Part shown: positions 63,597 through 64,000 of the stretch, one piece after another
Layout: each line of letters opens with the position of its first letter
Position numbering within the stretch: position 1 is the first letter of the stretch
From: Leptospira biflexa serovar Patoc strain 'Patoc 1 (Paris)'
GTDB lineage: Bacteria > Spirochaetota > Leptospiria > Leptospirales > Leptospiraceae
Direction: 5' to 3'
Assembly: GCF_000017685.1 (NCBI RefSeq)
Contig: NC_010602.1
Coordinates: 3,173,001 to 3,237,000 of the forward strand
DNA: 64,000 nucleotides
Made by a program: the position numbers and the translations under genes
The notes under the pieces: generated by a model
The model's database searches: none
What the model saw: the letters and a program-made list of their open reading frames with translations, nothing else
What the model was told of the DNA's origin: nothing

Positions 63597-63965
63597 ATGG
63601 TCTTGGAACCAAATGCATCCAAGCTAGAGGCCCTAAAGATGAAACGTACAGAACTGGAACGCAGAGAAAGAGAACTGCGAAAGGCAGAAAAGAAGAAGAT
63701 CCAACCCGGAGAGAAGGAAGCAATGAGTGTTGGCGACTACATTGATGCCCTTTTTGGAATGTTTCGTTACGACACAGATGAAATTTTCAATGCATCCGAT
63801 GATGAAAACATTCTCGAACTGCTAGAAAACATGAAAATGGAACACCCAGAAAAACAATGGGATGTGATCATTCGGAAAGCCGTAAACAAAACCAAAGTGG
63901 AACAAAAAGACAAAGCATACGACGCCCTGCGACATTTAGCGGGAATCTCCGTAGCTACCGCATAA
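63597..63965 (+). CDS. Hypothetical charged helical protein
   Basis: About 122 residues from the ATG at 63597; a GTG at 63570 would add nine residues. The first 45 residues are a strongly charged helix (ALKMKRTELERRERELRKAEKKK), followed by a compact acidic domain (MSVGDYIDALFGMFRYDTDEIF) and a basic tail ending ISVATA. No signal. I do not recognise a family. It is divergent from the Cys/His-rich gene, and the gap between them is about 80 bp. Confidence 0.65.
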   Translation: MVLEPNASKLEALKMKRTELERRERELRKAEKKKIQPGEKEAMSVGDYIDALFGMFRYDTDEIFNASDDENILELLENMKMEHPEKQWDVIIRKAVNKTKVEQKDKAYDALRHLAGISVATA

Positions 63966-64000
63966 TTCCTTTTTTTTCTCTACAAACAGATTTACAAAGG

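Noticed and set aside
1..64000. CRISPR arrays, tRNA and rRNA genes
   Set aside because: No regularly spaced direct repeats, cloverleaf-like GGTTC-containing segments or rRNA-like blocks were recognised on reading.

Overview
The window reads as a chromosomal segment of a spirochaete of the genus Leptospira, most likely an environmental (saprophyte-like) lineage. The basis is AT-rich DNA (roughly 60% A+T by eye), many exported proteins with loose spirochaetal lipoboxes, MORN, ankyrin and TRL-type lipoproteins, a ChpIK/MazEF-like toxin-antitoxin pair, an MBOAT gene paired with a probable Leptospira-type partner, and frequent TTG/GTG starts. Species was not determined. No rRNA, tRNA or CRISPR array was recognised.

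Layout. 1-2.8 kb: the 3' end of an unknown gene, a Cys-containing lipoprotein, a decayed gene fragment and a SAM-methyltransferase-fold protein with a lipoprotein-like N-terminus. 2.9-8.8 kb: an accessory block, all on the minus strand, with two MORN-repeat proteins, two ankyrin lipoproteins (one with a deletion-shifted 3' end), a small lipoprotein and a MazEF-type toxin-antitoxin pair. Two copies of an extended imperfect palindrome lie in it. 9.1-15.9 kb: the cell-shape operon mreC-mreD-mrdA-rodA, preceded by a membrane protein and followed by a protein with a probable degenerate CheW-like domain. 15.9-25.4 kb: housekeeping genes (ribF, a STAS-domain protein, a J-domain protein, manA, a pirin, a GlpT-like transporter, a cysteine synthase) and a beta-propeller gene split by a frameshift in a run of nine A.

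25.7-33.1 kb: a giant multidomain lipoprotein gene (repeats, NHL propeller, LamG-type domains), interrupted by a complete 1062-bp IS30-family element with 18-bp terminal inverted repeats and a 3-bp target duplication. Removing the element restores one 1973-codon frame. A c-type cytochrome lipoprotein overlaps its 3' end. 33-38.4 kb: an acetoacetyl-CoA synthetase and an MBOAT O-acyltransferase pair. 38.4-44.4 kb: a CzcCBA-type heavy-metal efflux system preceded by a Cys/His-rich small protein.

44.4-50.5 kb: a dienelactone-hydrolase-like lipoprotein, an acyl-CoA dehydrogenase, and a DesT-like module in which a TetR regulator diverges from a ferredoxin-reductase/fatty-acid-desaturase pair, with two operator-like palindromes between them. 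50.5-54.6 kb: a hybrid sensor kinase and three tandem TRL-type lipoproteins followed by a probable outer-membrane protein. 54.6-59 kb: a PTPS/QueD-family enzyme with the ExxHGH motif of PTPS-III, small DUF1858 and DUF2721 proteins, two MDR-family enzymes including crotonyl-CoA carboxylase/reductase, and a VOC protein. 59-63.5 kb: a probable copper-handling operon with a Cys/His-rich exported protein, an MbnP-like lipoprotein, an MbnH-like dihaem peroxidase, another lipoprotein and an outer-membrane protein.

The best candidates for something under-described are the palindrome-associated lipoprotein/toxin-antitoxin block (2.9-8.8 kb), the MbnP/MbnH operon with its unusual partners, and the IS30-interrupted giant lipoprotein. 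All functions are inferred from reading the sequence; no searches were run.
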